Shown: positions 8,712-17,792, counted from the first letter of the stretch. The stretch is DNA of 56,378 bases from UBA2219 sp964612075 (GCA_964612075.1 CAZTFC010000011.1:1-56378), one strand, 5' to 3'. The notes: generated by a model not told the origin, from the letters alone. Numbers and translations are program-made.

Positions 8712-10952
8712 ATGGAACCGTTTTCTTCGTACGCTGCCCCGCCGGGCGCGCCCGCGGCCGGGCCGGAGCTCATGGAACGGCTTGCGCAGGCTTCGCGGAA
8801 ACGCGGGGAAGGGTATCGGCCGAGGACGCGGCACCTGGGGCCGGACGGGCGGGCCAGGTACACGAACCGGCTCTTCCTGGAGACGAGCCCCTACCTCCTC
8901 CAGCACGCGCACAACCCGGTCGACTGGCATCCCTGGGGGGACGAGGCGTTCGAAAAAGCCCGGCGGCTGCGACGCCCCGTGTTCGTGAGCATCGGCTACT
9001 CCACCTGCCACTGGTGCCACGTCATGGAGGAGGAATCGTTCGAGGATGAGGAGATCGCCCGCTTCCTGAACGAAAATTACGTCGCCGTAAAGGTCGACCG
9101 GGAGGAGCGACCCGACGTGGACGCGATCTACATGCGGGCCGTCCAGGGATTCTCCGGGAGGGGCGGATGGCCGCTCAACGTCTGGCTGACCCCGGACCGC
9201 AAGCCGTTCTTCGGCGGGACCTACTTCCCTCCCCGGGACGGCCGCTACGGGCCGGGGACCGGCTTCCTGGAGGTCCTCAAGGCGCTGTCGGACGCCTGGA
9301 CCTCGCAGGCGTCGGACGTGGAGGAGATCTGCGAAAAGGCGGCGGCGTTCATCCGGCAGTCGTTGTCGCCGGAAGGCGGCGGCGACCTTCCCGGCGCCGA
9401 AGCGCTGGCCGGGGCGGCCCGCCTGTGCCAGGCCCATTACGATCCCGAGCACGGCGGCGCGGCCGGGGCGCCGAAGTTCCCCAGCCAGCTCCCCGTCCGG
9501 TTCCTGCTGCGATACCACCGGCGCACGGGGGACCGGTCGTACCTTTCCATGGCGGTCCGGACCCTCGAGGCGATGGCCGCCGGCGGCCTCTTCGACCAGG
9601 CGGGCGGCGGGTTCCACCGATACTCCACGGACCGGGTGTGGCTCGTCCCCCACTTCGAGAAGATGCTCTACGACAACGCGCTCCTCGCCGCCGCCTACCT
9701 GGAGGGGTACCAGGCGACCGGAAGGAAGGATTTCGCCCGGGTCGTTCGGGAGACGCTGCGCTTCGTCGAGCGGGACATGACCTCGCCGGAAGGGGCGTTC
9801 TACTCCGCCACGGACGCGGACAGCCCCGGCGAAGGAGGCCGGCGGGAAGAGGGCGCCTTCTTCACGTGGACCCCGGCGGAGATCGAGGCGGCGCTGGGGC
9901 CGGAGCGCGCGCGGGTCGTTTCGCGGTATTTCGGCGTGGCCCCGGGAGGCAACTTCGAGGGGCGGTCGATCCTGCACGTGCCGGCCGCCCCGGAAGAGCT
10001 CGCCCGGGAGCTCGGGATCCCGGAAGCGGAGCTCGAAGCCGTCGTCGCGGAGGCGAAGGAGCTGCTCTGCCGCGCAAGAAGCGCGCGTCCCGCCCCGATC
10101 CGGGACGAGAAGGTCCTGACCGCCTGGAACGGGCTGGCCATCTCCGCGCACGCCCGCGCGGGGCTCGTCCTGGGCGACCCCCGGTACGTGGAACGGGCCC
10201 GCCGGGCCGCGCGGTTCCTCCTTGAAAACTCCATCCGGGACGGGCGGCTGCACCGGACGTGGAAGGACGGGGAGGCGAGGCACCCCGGCCTCCTGGACGA
10301 CTACGCGTTCCTCGTCGCCGGCCTCCTGGACCTGTACGAAGCCACCGCCGACCTGTCCTGGCTCGAGGAAGCCGTCGCCCTGGACGCCGTCGTCGAGAAG
10401 CGCTTCGAGGACAGGGAGCGCGGCGGGTTCTTCCTGGCGGGGGACGGGCACGAGGAGCTTCTCGTCCGGGAGAAGCCGCTGTACGACGGCGCGGAGCCGT
10501 CCGGCACATCCGTTGCCGTCCTGAACCTTCTCCGGCTCCACGAATTCACGACGAAGCCGCGGTACCTCGAGCGGGCGGAACGCGCGCTCCGCTACGCGGC
10601 GCCCGCGTTGGCGGGCAACCCGCTCTCGCTCTCCGAGATGCTTCTCGCGCTCGATTTCTTCCTCGACGACCCGAAGCAGGTCGTGATCGTCCTCCCGGAG
10701 GATGCGGAAAAGCACGCGGCGGAGCCCTTTCTCTCCGCGATCCACGGCGCGTTCGTCCCGAACCGCGTCCTGTCGGTCGTCCGGGAAGGGGCGCAGCAGG
10801 AGAGGGCGGCGCGGGTCATCCCGGCGGCGTCCGGGAAGACAGCCGCCGGCGGCCGGGCGGCGGCCTACGTCTGCGTGGGGCGCGCCTGCCTGGCGCCGAC
10901 TTCGGACCCCGGCGAGCTGAAGGCGCAGGTCGTGACGGCGCGGCCCTTGTAA
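8712..10952 (+). CDS. DUF255 thioredoxin-domain protein (YyaL/SSP411 family)
   Basis: 746 residues, the usual size for the YyaL/spermatogenesis-associated protein 20 family. The N-terminal thioredoxin-like domain carries the diagnostic SPYLLQHAHNPVDWHPWG (59-76) and the redox pair STCHWCHVMEEESF (C99, C102). The remaining about 550 residues form the (alpha/alpha)6 toroid region resembling N-acylglucosamine-epimerase-like folds (for example GGFHRYSTDRVWLVPHFEKM). The cellular substrate is unknown. The start at 8712 is supported by AAAGGAGG ten bases upstream. It is transcribed alone, divergent from the lipid cluster, and followed by an independent dehydrogenase gene. Confidence 0.92.
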   Translation: MEPFSSYAAPPGAPAAGPELMERLAQASRKRGEGYRPRTRHLGPDGRARYTNRLFLETSPYLLQHAHNPVDWHPWGDEAFEKARRLRRPVFVSIGYSTCHWCHVMEEESFEDEEIARFLNENYVAVKVDREERPDVDAIYMRAVQGFSGRGGWPLNVWLTPDRKPFFGGTYFPPRDGRYGPGTGFLEVLKALSDAWTSQASDVEEICEKAAAFIRQSLSPEGGGDLPGAEALAGAARLCQAHYDPEHGGAAGAPKFPSQLPVRFLLRYHRRTGDRSYLSMAVRTLEAMAAGGLFDQAGGGFHRYSTDRVWLVPHFEKMLYDNALLAAAYLEGYQATGRKDFARVVRETLRFVERDMTSPEGAFYSATDADSPGEGGRREEGAFFTWTPAEIEAALGPERARVVSRYFGVAPGGNFEGRSILHVPAAPEELARELGIPEAELEAVVAEAKELLCRARSARPAPIRDEKVLTAWNGLAISAHARAGLVLGDPRYVERARRAARFLLENSIRDGRLHRTWKDGEARHPGLLDDYAFLVAGLLDLYEATADLSWLEEAVALDAVVEKRFEDRERGGFFLAGDGHEELLVREKPLYDGAEPSGTSVAVLNLLRLHEFTTKPRYLERAERALRYAAPALAGNPLSLSEMLLALDFFLDDPKQVVIVLPEDAEKHAAEPFLSAIHGAFVPNRVLSVVREGAQQERAARVIPAASGKTAAGGRAAAYVCVGRACLAPTSDPGELKAQVVTARPL

Positions 10953-11051
10953 CCGGAGCCTGCCCGGCGTCACCCTCCCGGATTCTTCGTCCTGAAGATG
11001 GCATTACGGCGCTATCATTGCGGGATAGAGCGCTTCCCGGAGGTGGCAAAA

Positions 11052-12059
11052 ATGCTCACCGTCGCCGTCTACGACACCAAGCCGTACGACCGGGAGTTCC
11101 TCCAGAAGGCCACCGGGGCGACCGGGATCCGATGGCGCTTCCTCGATTTCCGGCTGATGGCCGAGACGGCCTTCTCGGCAGAAGGGGCCGACGCGGTCTG
11201 CGTGTTCGTCCACGACCAGCTCGACCGGCGCTGCCTGGAAACCCTCGCGAAGCAGAAGGTGAAACTCGTCGTCCTGCGCTGCGCGGGCCACAACAACGTC
11301 GACCTCGCCGCGGCCAGGGAGCTGAAGATCGCGGTGACGCGCGCCGCCGACTACTCCCCGCACGCCGTCGCCGAGCACGCGGTCGCACTCCTCCTGACGC
11401 TCAACCGGAAGATCCACCGGGCGTACAACCGGGTGCGGGACCAGAATTTCGCCCTCACCGGCCTCGTCGGGTTCGACCTGCACGGGAAGACGGCGGGCAT
11501 CCTGGGCACGGGGAAGATCGGGCAGATTACCGCCGGGATCCTCAAAGGGTTCGGCATGCGGATCCTCGCCTTCGACCTGTTCCCGCAGCCCGAATGGGCG
11601 AGCGGGAACGGCGTGGAGTACGTCGACATCGAGGTCCTGGCCCGCGAAAGCGACGTGCTGTCGCTGCACCTCCCGCTGACCCCGAAGACGAAGTTCATCA
11701 TCCACCGGGGGACCCTGGAGCTGATGAAGCCCGGCGCCATCCTCATCAACGTGAGCCGGGGGAAGCTGGTCGACACCGCCGCGCTGATCGAGGCGCTGAA
11801 ATCGGGGCGGCTGGGGGGCGTCGCCCTCGACGTGTACGAGGAAGAGGAAGAGGTCTTCTACGAAGACCTCTCCGGCATGGTCCTCCAGGACGACGAGCTC
11901 GCCCGGCTCTTGATGTTCCCCAACGTCCTCGTGACGGCCCACCAGGCGTTTTTGACCCACGAGGCGCTGTCGGACATCTCCCGCGTGACCGTGCGGAACA
12001 TCATGGCGCTGGCCGAGGGGCGCCCGTTCGAGAAGGGAACCGTCCTGGAGGGACAATAG
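11052..12059 (+). CDS. D-2-hydroxyacid dehydrogenase (D-lactate dehydrogenase-like)
   Basis: 335 residues from the ATG at 11052, preceded by GGAGGTGG. It has the D-isomer-specific 2-hydroxyacid dehydrogenase architecture: nucleotide-binding GILGTGKIGQITAG, the catalytic Arg in INVSRGKLVDTAAL, a conserved Glu-containing LDVYEEEEE segment and the catalytic His in VLVTAHQAFLTHEAL. The YxxKPYDREF start and the VYEEE segment resemble LdhA-type D-lactate dehydrogenases, which reduce pyruvate to D-lactate with NADH in the cytoplasm. The next gene starts four bases after the stop. D-lactate as product is a family inference; other 2-oxoacids are possible. Confidence 0.88.
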   Translation: MLTVAVYDTKPYDREFLQKATGATGIRWRFLDFRLMAETAFSAEGADAVCVFVHDQLDRRCLETLAKQKVKLVVLRCAGHNNVDLAAARELKIAVTRAADYSPHAVAEHAVALLLTLNRKIHRAYNRVRDQNFALTGLVGFDLHGKTAGILGTGKIGQITAGILKGFGMRILAFDLFPQPEWASGNGVEYVDIEVLARESDVLSLHLPLTPKTKFIIHRGTLELMKPGAILINVSRGKLVDTAALIEALKSGRLGGVALDVYEEEEEVFYEDLSGMVLQDDELARLLMFPNVLVTAHQAFLTHEALSDISRVTVRNIMALAEGRPFEKGTVLEGQ

Positions 12060-12062
12060 GCG

Positions 12063-13154
12063 ATGAACGGGAAAACCATCCGGATCTTTCTGCTGTCTTT
12101 CGCGATCCTTGCGGCGGCGGCTTTCGGCCCGCCGGCCGGCGACGCGGCCGTGCCCATGAAAAGGGTGTACGAGCCCAACGAGCGGGCCTTTTCGTTCCTC
12201 CTCCCGCAGGGCTGGCAGTCCGAGGGCGGCGTCTTCAACGTGAATCCCGCGCAGACGAACGGGACGGGCAACAGCAACACCCCGAAGACCGACCTGTCCG
12301 TGAAGATGGACAAGGCGGGCACCGTGATGCTGCGGTGGGTCCCCACCTGGAATTACGCCGACTTGAGGCACAGCGCCATGGGATCGACGTTCCAGGGCCG
12401 GTATTACCAGGGGATGCCCTTGAAGCCCTTGATGAGCGGCCGGAATTTCCTCGTCGAGCTGCTGCGGAATGCGCGGCCCGGCATCTCCGGCGCCCGGATC
12501 GTCGAGGAGGACACCCTGCCGGAGCTGGTCGCCACCTACAGGAAGCTGAACGCGAAGACGGACGAGGCCATCCGGCAGGCGGGGGTCGCCCCGACGCGCT
12601 TCGAGGCGCACGCCGTCCTCGTGGAATACGTCGAAAAAGGCGTTCCGTACCTCGAGGTGCTCCAGACCACGATCGTGGACATGTCCCGGAGCGCTTTCCT
12701 TTGGGGAAACGCCGACACGGTGATGTTCCGGGCCCCGAAAAACGATTTCGGGAAGTGGAAGCCGGTGCTGGACCAGGTGCGCGGCTCCCGGGAATGGAAC
12801 CCGAAGTGGATCGAGTCGCTGCGGCAGCACCAGGGCATCCGGGCGAAGAACGCCATGGAGACGCAGCAGTACCTGAACCAGCGGATGAACGAGATCCTCG
12901 ACAACAAGCGGCAGACGCATTCGCAGATGGCCCACCGCAACTGGCTGATGATCTCCGGGAGGGAGGATTACGCCGATCCCTTCAGCGGGGAGAAGGTCAA
13001 CCGCGAGAGGAAGGGGGCGCACCGCTGGGTGAGCGAGGACGGGCGGGAATTCTACACCGACAACTACAACTACGACCCGAACGACAGCCCGGCGCACTAC
13101 AAGGACGGGCGCCACAAGGTCGAGTGGAAGCGTTCGCCGGAAGGCGCGCGGTGA
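12063..13154 (+). CDS. Hypothetical exported protein
   Basis: 363 residues with a clear N-terminal signal (MNGKTIRIFLLSFAILAAAAF, cleavage probably after GDAA). The mature part has no domain I recognise. It contains FSFLLPQGW near the start, a long central helix-rich stretch rich in Gln/Asn (METQQYLNQRMNEILDN) and a Tyr/Asp/Asn-rich tail (FYTDNYNYDPNDSPAHYKDG). It follows the dehydrogenase by four bases, probably on the same message (GGAGGG thirteen bases upstream of the ATG), and ends before a strong hairpin terminator. Function unknown. Confidence 0.7.
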   Translation: MNGKTIRIFLLSFAILAAAAFGPPAGDAAVPMKRVYEPNERAFSFLLPQGWQSEGGVFNVNPAQTNGTGNSNTPKTDLSVKMDKAGTVMLRWVPTWNYADLRHSAMGSTFQGRYYQGMPLKPLMSGRNFLVELLRNARPGISGARIVEEDTLPELVATYRKLNAKTDEAIRQAGVAPTRFEAHAVLVEYVEKGVPYLEVLQTTIVDMSRSAFLWGNADTVMFRAPKNDFGKWKPVLDQVRGSREWNPKWIESLRQHQGIRAKNAMETQQYLNQRMNEILDNKRQTHSQMAHRNWLMISGREDYADPFSGEKVNRERKGAHRWVSEDGREFYTDNYNYDPNDSPAHYKDGRHKVEWKRSPEGAR

Positions 13155-13174
13155 GCGCCGCCTGAAGATGGAAG

Positions 13175-13207
13175 GAGCCGGGGCCCGGTGCATCCGGGCC
13201 CCGGCTC
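13175..13207. terminator. Bidirectional hairpin terminator between convergent genes
   Basis: A perfect 14-base stem, GAGCCGGGGCCCGG and its complement, closes on the loop TGCAT. It lies 20 bases after the exported protein on the plus strand and 21 bases after the flavoprotein on the minus strand. It has no long T-tract, so it may act mainly through stem strength on both strands. Confidence 0.75.
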
Positions 13208-13228
13208 GAAGGTTCGCGGCGCTCCCGG

Positions 13229-14713
13229 CTACGCCAGGACGGACCTGCCGGCGACGCGGCCGATGATGAGCGCCTTTCCGAACGCCGTTCCGGTCATGTA
13301 GGCGGCGCCGTGCATGCCGCCGGTGATCTCGCCCGCCGCGAACAGCCCCGGGACGGGCTCCCCGAAAATGTTCACCACGCGCGCCTTGCCGTCGACGCGG
13401 ATCCCGCCGTACGTGCCGAGGATCACCCCCGTCGACAGGAACGCGGAGTACGGGGGGTTCTCGATCTTGACGGGCTTCCCGAACGCGGACGTGAGGGTCT
13501 TGCGCCCGAACGGGTCGGCCCCGCTGTCGATCCCGGCGTTGTAGGTCTTCACGGTCTCCTCCAGGACCTGCGGCGGCATGCCGATCTTGGCCGCCAGCTC
13601 GGCGATGGTGTCCGCCTTGGAGACCAGCCCCAGCTTCTCCAGGCCGTCGACGCGGGAGAGGGCGTCGTCCTTGGCCGCCTCGGCGATCTTCGTGTCCCAG
13701 ATCGAGTAGGCGACGGCGTCGGTCTGGACCAGCGCGGCGTCCCCGAGCAGCTTGTAGGAGATCGACTCGTTGACGAACCGCTTCCCCTCCTTGTTGACGA
13801 TGATGCCGCCCTTGTAATAGATGTGGGCCCTTTCCTTGGTGCTCTTCGACTGCGGGTGGTACCCGAAGGTGGCCTTGATGTAGGGCATGTCGACGAGGTC
13901 CGCGCCGTGCGCCCACGCCATCTTCAGGCCGTCGCCGTTGCACCCCGCGCCGACCAGCGCCCGGGCCTTCGACATGGGAGGGACGAACCGGGCGAGCAGC
14001 TCCGGGTTCAGCGAGAACCCGCCGCTGGCCAGGACGACGCCCTTGCGCGCCCCGAAGAAGCGCGTCTTCCCGCGCTGCTCGACCTGCACGCCGCGGATCC
14101 GGCCGCTCTTCTCGTCCAGGACCAGCCTCGTGACCGGGGTCTCCTTCATCAGCTTGACGCCCTTCGCCCTGGCGGTGTCGTCGAGGACCTTGATCACGTC
14201 GGGCGGGACGACCTGGTGCGACCGGGGGACGCTCATGCCGCTGGCGATGGTGAGCTGCTTGAACGTCACGCCGATCTTCTTCAGCCACTGGTAGGTGTCG
14301 AGCTGGTTGTCCAGGTACGCCTGCACCTGGACGGGGTCGTTCACGTTCCCTCCCACCTTGAACAGGTCTTTCTTCAGAAGTTCGTTGGAGTCCTGGACGT
14401 TCTTGTCCGCCTGCATGTCGGTGCCGGCGAACGTCAGGGCGCCGCCGCAGAGGATGGTGCTCCCCCCGATGACGTCCAGCTTCTCGAGCATCAGCACCTT
14501 GGCGCCCTTGCCCGCGGCTTCGATGGCCGCCGCGAACCCGGCGCCGCCGGCACCCACGACGACGACGTCCGCCTCGGAGTCCCATTTCTTCGGGACCCTG
14601 GCCATGACGTCCTTCGGGCCCAGCGCCGTGAACGCGGCCACGCCCAGGGCGGAAACCTTGATGAAGTCTCGCCGGTTCAATCCCCCCTTGCGGTCCTTCT
14701 CATCCTTTTCCAT
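13229..14713 (-). CDS. Tat-exported FAD flavoprotein, fumarate-reductase/flavocytochrome c family
   Basis: 494 residues. The N terminus has a twin-arginine signal (NRRDFIKVSALGVAAF, R14-R15). A Rossmann FAD motif VVVVGAGGAGFAAAIEAA follows at about 50-67, and the C-terminal GGIRVDGKARVV ... GLFAAGEITGGMHG is typical of the FAD_binding_2 family. Known relatives include periplasmic fumarate, urocanate and methacrylate reductases and 3-oxosteroid dehydrogenases. No heme (CxxCH) or FMN domain is present, so electrons must come from a separate partner. The ferredoxin on the other strand is cytoplasmic and unlikely to be it. Substrate unknown. Confidence 0.88.
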   Translation of the reverse strand: MEKDEKDRKGGLNRRDFIKVSALGVAAFTALGPKDVMARVPKKWDSEADVVVVGAGGAGFAAAIEAAGKGAKVLMLEKLDVIGGSTILCGGALTFAGTDMQADKNVQDSNELLKKDLFKVGGNVNDPVQVQAYLDNQLDTYQWLKKIGVTFKQLTIASGMSVPRSHQVVPPDVIKVLDDTARAKGVKLMKETPVTRLVLDEKSGRIRGVQVEQRGKTRFFGARKGVVLASGGFSLNPELLARFVPPMSKARALVGAGCNGDGLKMAWAHGADLVDMPYIKATFGYHPQSKSTKERAHIYYKGGIIVNKEGKRFVNESISYKLLGDAALVQTDAVAYSIWDTKIAEAAKDDALSRVDGLEKLGLVSKADTIAELAAKIGMPPQVLEETVKTYNAGIDSGADPFGRKTLTSAFGKPVKIENPPYSAFLSTGVILGTYGGIRVDGKARVVNIFGEPVPGLFAAGEITGGMHGAAYMTGTAFGKALIIGRVAGRSVLA

Positions 14714-14961
14714 CGCTTTTCCTCCGTGAAATTCGATGCTTGTTGCATACCCTCCCCGGAAGGCAACGGACGATCGATGAGCGGCGGCTCCTCGAGACGG
14801 TTCCCCCTCCTTTCCGCAAGCCGCGCCCCATCCAATAAATGAAGATTACGGACAGTATACCCCGATAGCGTCACGCGCCGCCCGGCCGGATTCCCTCGAC
14901 CGGGAGCGGGAACCTGCCCTTTCGGCAACGGCATCTTAACTGCGGGAGAAAGGAGGACGAC

Positions 14962-15156
14962 ATGGCGAAAGAACCGTTGATCGACCGGGATGCGTGCATC
15001 GGCTGCGGCCTCTGCGCCGATAACGTCCCGAACGTGTTCCGGATGGCGGCCGACGGGAAGGCGGAATGCCACGACCCGAAAGGCGCCACGGAAGAGGAGA
15101 TCGAGAAGAACGCCATCGACGTCTGCCCGGTGGCCTGCATCCGCTGGAAGGAATGA
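14962..15156 (+). CDS. Single-cluster [4Fe-4S] ferredoxin
   Basis: 64 residues with C12-x2-C15-x2-C18 (ACIGCGLCADNVPNVF) and C55 (DVCPVAC), the one-cluster ferredoxin pattern; C59 is an extra cysteine. Small acidic cytoplasmic electron carrier. Ribosome-binding site AAAGGAGG lies eight bases before the ATG. It is six bases upstream of the DUF488 gene, so the two probably share a message. The electron partner is not apparent from context. Confidence 0.9.
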   Translation: MAKEPLIDRDACIGCGLCADNVPNVFRMAADGKAECHDPKGATEEEIEKNAIDVCPVACIRWKE

Positions 15157-15162
15157 GGGCCG

Positions 15163-15519
15163 ATGATCGCCCTGAAGCGCGCGTACGACCCGCCGTCCGA
15201 CGAGGACGGGGAGCGGATCCTGGTGGACCGGCTCTGGCCGAGGGGGCTGGCGAAGGACGAAGCCCGACTCTCATCCTGGCTCAAGGGGGTCGCCCCCAGC
15301 CCGGAACTGCGGAAATGGTTCGGTCACGACCCGTCGCGTTGGGAGGAGTTCCGAAGGCGCTACGAGATGGAGCTGCGGTCCCCGGACAAGCGGGCGCTCC
15401 TCGAAAGCCTTGCCGGGAAAAGCCTCCGCGGGGTCGTGACGCTGGTCTACGGCGCCAGGGACCTGGAACGCAACCATGCCGTCGTGCTGAAAGACCTGGT
15501 CGGGGGCCTCGGCATGTGA
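15163..15519 (+). CDS. DUF488 family protein
   Basis: 118 residues with the diagnostic RILVDRLWPRGLAKDEA near the N terminus and VTLVYGARDLERNHAVVL near the C terminus; complete compared with the family (about 115-125). DUF488 proteins are widespread, small, cytoplasmic and uncharacterised. The start ATG follows the ferredoxin stop by six bases with GAGGGCCG as a modest binding site. Confidence 0.9.
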   Translation: MIALKRAYDPPSDEDGERILVDRLWPRGLAKDEARLSSWLKGVAPSPELRKWFGHDPSRWEEFRRRYEMELRSPDKRALLESLAGKSLRGVVTLVYGARDLERNHAVVLKDLVGGLGM

Positions 15520-15562
15520 AATTCGCCTCCCCCCGGCCCGTTTCCGCACGTCTACGGCACGT

Positions 15563-15997
15563 CTACGGCTTGACCAGCAGCACGGGGCGCTTCGTTCCGT
15601 GCAGCACTTTCTCCGCCACGCTCCCCTTGATCAGCTTGTGCAGGTCGCCCTCGTGGTGGGTGCTCATCACGATCAGGTCCGCGCCTTCCCTTTCGGCTTT
15701 TTCCAGAATCCTGCCCGGCGCTTCGCCGACTTCCACGTCGCAGCGGACCAGGATCCCCTTCGCTTTCCAGGGAGCGGCGAGTTTCTCCAGGTACCCGGCG
15801 GCCTTCCCCGTCTCCTCGTCCGTCGCTTTCGTCACTTCCGTCTGGCCGGCGGCGATCGGGTACGAACGGATCGGGTTTTGAACCACCTGGAACAACACGA
15901 TCTCCGCGCCGGTGTATCGACCGATCTCCCCGGCATGCCGGACCGCGATCTCCCCGTACTCATTCCCGTCGAGCGGAACCAGGATTTTGGCGTACAT
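15563..15997 (-). CDS. Universal stress protein (UspA family)
   Basis: 144 residues beginning MYAKILVPLDGNEYGEIAV. The ATP-binding-type loop is near the C terminus (MSTHHEGDLHKLIKGSVAEKVL), in which the usual G-x2-G is replaced by a His-rich stretch, followed by RPVLLVKP. The start at 15997 is supported by AGGAGGACGGGAT just upstream. UspA proteins are cytoplasmic stress-response proteins. It is convergent with DUF488 and transcribed alone. Confidence 0.9.
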   Translation of the reverse strand: MYAKILVPLDGNEYGEIAVRHAGEIGRYTGAEIVLFQVVQNPIRSYPIAAGQTEVTKATDEETGKAAGYLEKLAAPWKAKGILVRCDVEVGEAPGRILEKAEREGADLIVMSTHHEGDLHKLIKGSVAEKVLHGTKRPVLLVKP

Positions 15998-16343
15998 ATC
16001 CCGTCCTCCTTTCCGGGAAAAGCATCCCGGCTGTCTACAGATAAGATGCGCCGATTCCGGGATCGGACCCGTAATTCCATAATTGACCACGTTATCGGCA
16101 GGGATTATCCTCTCTCCGGTAGTTCGCAGCGAAACGATCCCGCAAGAGGGTGGATGTCCGCCATCGTTCTCCATACGGATCCTGCGTGAGGGACCGGGTG
16201 CGCAACAGGCGTTGACCGCCGGCGCACCCCCGCATCTCCTCAACCGTCGATCCCAAGCCCGCGTGCCCTGCCACCCGCCTTTCCGTGACGGCATGCGTTG
16301 ACCATGCGCGGGTCGAAAACCGCGCATCATGGAGGACGTGATC
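15998..16343. other. Intergenic region upstream of rsgA, with a start-site hairpin
   Basis: No gene found. A possible plus-strand promoter is TTGACC (16083-16088) with ATTATC about 16 bases later. At 16304-16327 an eight-base perfect stem (ATGCGCGG with CCGCGCAT, loop GTCGAAAA) ends one base before the ATG at 16329, and the ATG is itself followed by GGAGG (16331-16335), which sits eight bases before a GTG at 16344. Confidence 0.5.
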
Positions 16344-17420
16344 GTGTACCATCTGCCAGCCCTGGGCTTCGGCCCTTTTTTCGAAAAGCAACTCACCCGC
16401 ATGGAGCGCTCCGCCGGCGTCCCGGGAAGGATAGCCTCCGAGCACCGCGGCGCGTACGTGGTCTGGGCCGAATCGGGGGCCGGCCGCGCCCGGCTCGCGG
16501 GGAAGCTTCGCGCCCGCATCGAGGAGGAGGGATTCCCCGCCGTCGGGGATTGGGTCGTCCTTGAGGGTACGCCCGGCCCGGATCGCACCGCCGTCATCGA
16601 AGAGATCCTCGAAAGGCGCACGGTGTTCTCCCGCGGAGCCGCCGGACGCCCGGGACGCACCCAGGTCGTCGCGGCCAATATCGACGTCGTCTTCGCCGTC
16701 TGCGGCCTGGACGCGGACTTCAACGTCCGCAGGATCGAGCGCTACCTCGCCCGGATCTGGGCGAGCGGCGCGCGGCCCGAGGTGATCCTCAACAAGGCCG
16801 ACCTCTGCGCGAACGCAGCCGAACGAATCTCCGAGGTGGAAAGCCGCTTCCCCATGACGCCGGTCCACGCGGCCAGCGCCCTTCTTTCGGAAGGCCTTGC
16901 CGGGATCCGGGCAGGCATCGGCGAAGGCATGACGGCGGCCTTCGTCGGCTCCTCCGGGGCGGGAAAATCGACCCTGATCAACGCCCTGCTCGGAGAAGAG
17001 CGGATGGCCACCACGGAGGTCCGGGCGAACGACGGCCGCGGCCGCCACACCACGACGCATCGGGAACTCTTCCTGCTCCCCGGGGGCGGGCTGCTGCTCG
17101 ACACGCCGGGCATGCGGGAGCTTGCGCTTGTCGACGAAGACGGGCTCGATTCGGTCTTCGACGACATCGCGGCGCTCTCCGCGCGATGCCGCTTCCGGGA
17201 CTGCCGCCACGACACCGAGCCGGGCTGCGCGGTGAAGGAGGCGGTCGGATCGGGAGAGCTGTCCCCCGGGCGGCTGGAGCATTACCGGAAACTCGAGCGG
17301 GAAGCGAAGGCCTATGAGCTGCGTCACGACGAAAGACTGCGGCGGCAATCCGAACGGGTGTGGGGACAGCTATCCGACGAGGTCGCCCGCCTGCGACGAT
17401 GGAAGGGCTGCAAGCCCTGA
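16344..17420 (+). CDS. rsgA: Ribosome small-subunit-dependent GTPase A
   Basis: About 358 residues, a late 30S-assembly GTPase. The GTPase motifs are circularly permuted as in RsgA: ILNKADLC (G4) precedes VGSSGAGKSTLINALL (G1), then RGRHTTTHRELF (G2) and LDTPGMRELA (G3). The C-terminal zinc-binding region reads CRFRDCRHDTEPGC. I place the start at GTG 16344 because GGAGG lies eight bases before it; the in-frame ATG at 16329 has no binding site and follows a hairpin. The protein then begins VYHLPALGFGPFFE. It is followed by a clean intrinsic terminator. Confidence 0.92.
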   Translation: MYHLPALGFGPFFEKQLTRMERSAGVPGRIASEHRGAYVVWAESGAGRARLAGKLRARIEEEGFPAVGDWVVLEGTPGPDRTAVIEEILERRTVFSRGAAGRPGRTQVVAANIDVVFAVCGLDADFNVRRIERYLARIWASGARPEVILNKADLCANAAERISEVESRFPMTPVHAASALLSEGLAGIRAGIGEGMTAAFVGSSGAGKSTLINALLGEERMATTEVRANDGRGRHTTTHRELFLLPGGGLLLDTPGMRELALVDEDGLDSVFDDIAALSARCRFRDCRHDTEPGCAVKEAVGSGELSPGRLEHYRKLEREAKAYELRHDERLRRQSERVWGQLSDEVARLRRWKGCKP

Positions 17421-17450
17421 AGGGCCGGCTGACCGCGCCCGGCACTTAAA

Positions 17451-17484
17451 GGGAACCCGGCGTCGGGCCGGGTTCCCCTTTTTC
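17451..17484 (+). terminator. Intrinsic terminator of rsgA
   Basis: Ten-base perfect stem (GGGAACCCGG / CCGGGTTCCC) around CGTCGGG, preceded by AAA and followed by C then TTTTT. It lies 30 bases after the rsgA stop. Confidence 0.85.
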
Positions 17485-17528
17485 CCTGTGGACCGTCTCC
17501 GCGCGCAGCGCCGTCGTATACTGGTCGC

Positions 17529-17774
17529 ATGACCCGCTTCCACGCGAACAGGCCGTGCATGGCGTGCAACGCCTGCAGGGATAAAGGGCGGAACAAGGTG
17601 CTGCACCTGACCGGGGAAGGCGGAAGGCCGCTGTGCGGGTCGGCGCGCACTCCGTTCCCGCTGGTCGAAGGGTGCTTCGAAACGTGGATCGACGCCGAAA
17701 ACCGGTGCAAGGCCTGCGCCAGGGCGATCGCGAAGAACCTGGGGCCCGATTGGGAAAAGAAACGGCTCGGGTAG
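17529..17774 (+). CDS. Small cysteine-rich protein, possible metal-binding
   Basis: 81 residues with a cysteine pattern CMACNAC (10, 13, 16), single Cys in PLCGSA and EGCFETW, and CKAC near the C terminus: seven cysteines likely coordinating zinc or an Fe-S centre. There is no signal peptide and I recognise no named family. TATACT lies at 17517-17522, only six bases before the ATG, with no ribosome-binding site, so the message could be nearly leaderless. GC-rich codon use matches its neighbours, which supports it being real. Confidence 0.6.
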   Translation: MTRFHANRPCMACNACRDKGRNKVLHLTGEGGRPLCGSARTPFPLVEGCFETWIDAENRCKACARAIAKNLGPDWEKKRLG

Positions 17775-17792
17775 CCCGGAGCCTGCCCGGGC

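Noticed and set aside
5931..10973. Very long minus-strand open frame (about 1680 codons) crossing the DUF255 gene
   Set aside because: Only the last 623 codons show protein motifs. The upstream part is the antisense of the DUF255 gene and of ubiE in another frame, open because of high GC.
10259..14585. Long frames of about 970 and 1190 codons over the dehydrogenase and flavoprotein genes
   Set aside because: Arg/Gly/Pro-rich translations without motifs, antisense or out of frame to genes with clear domains.
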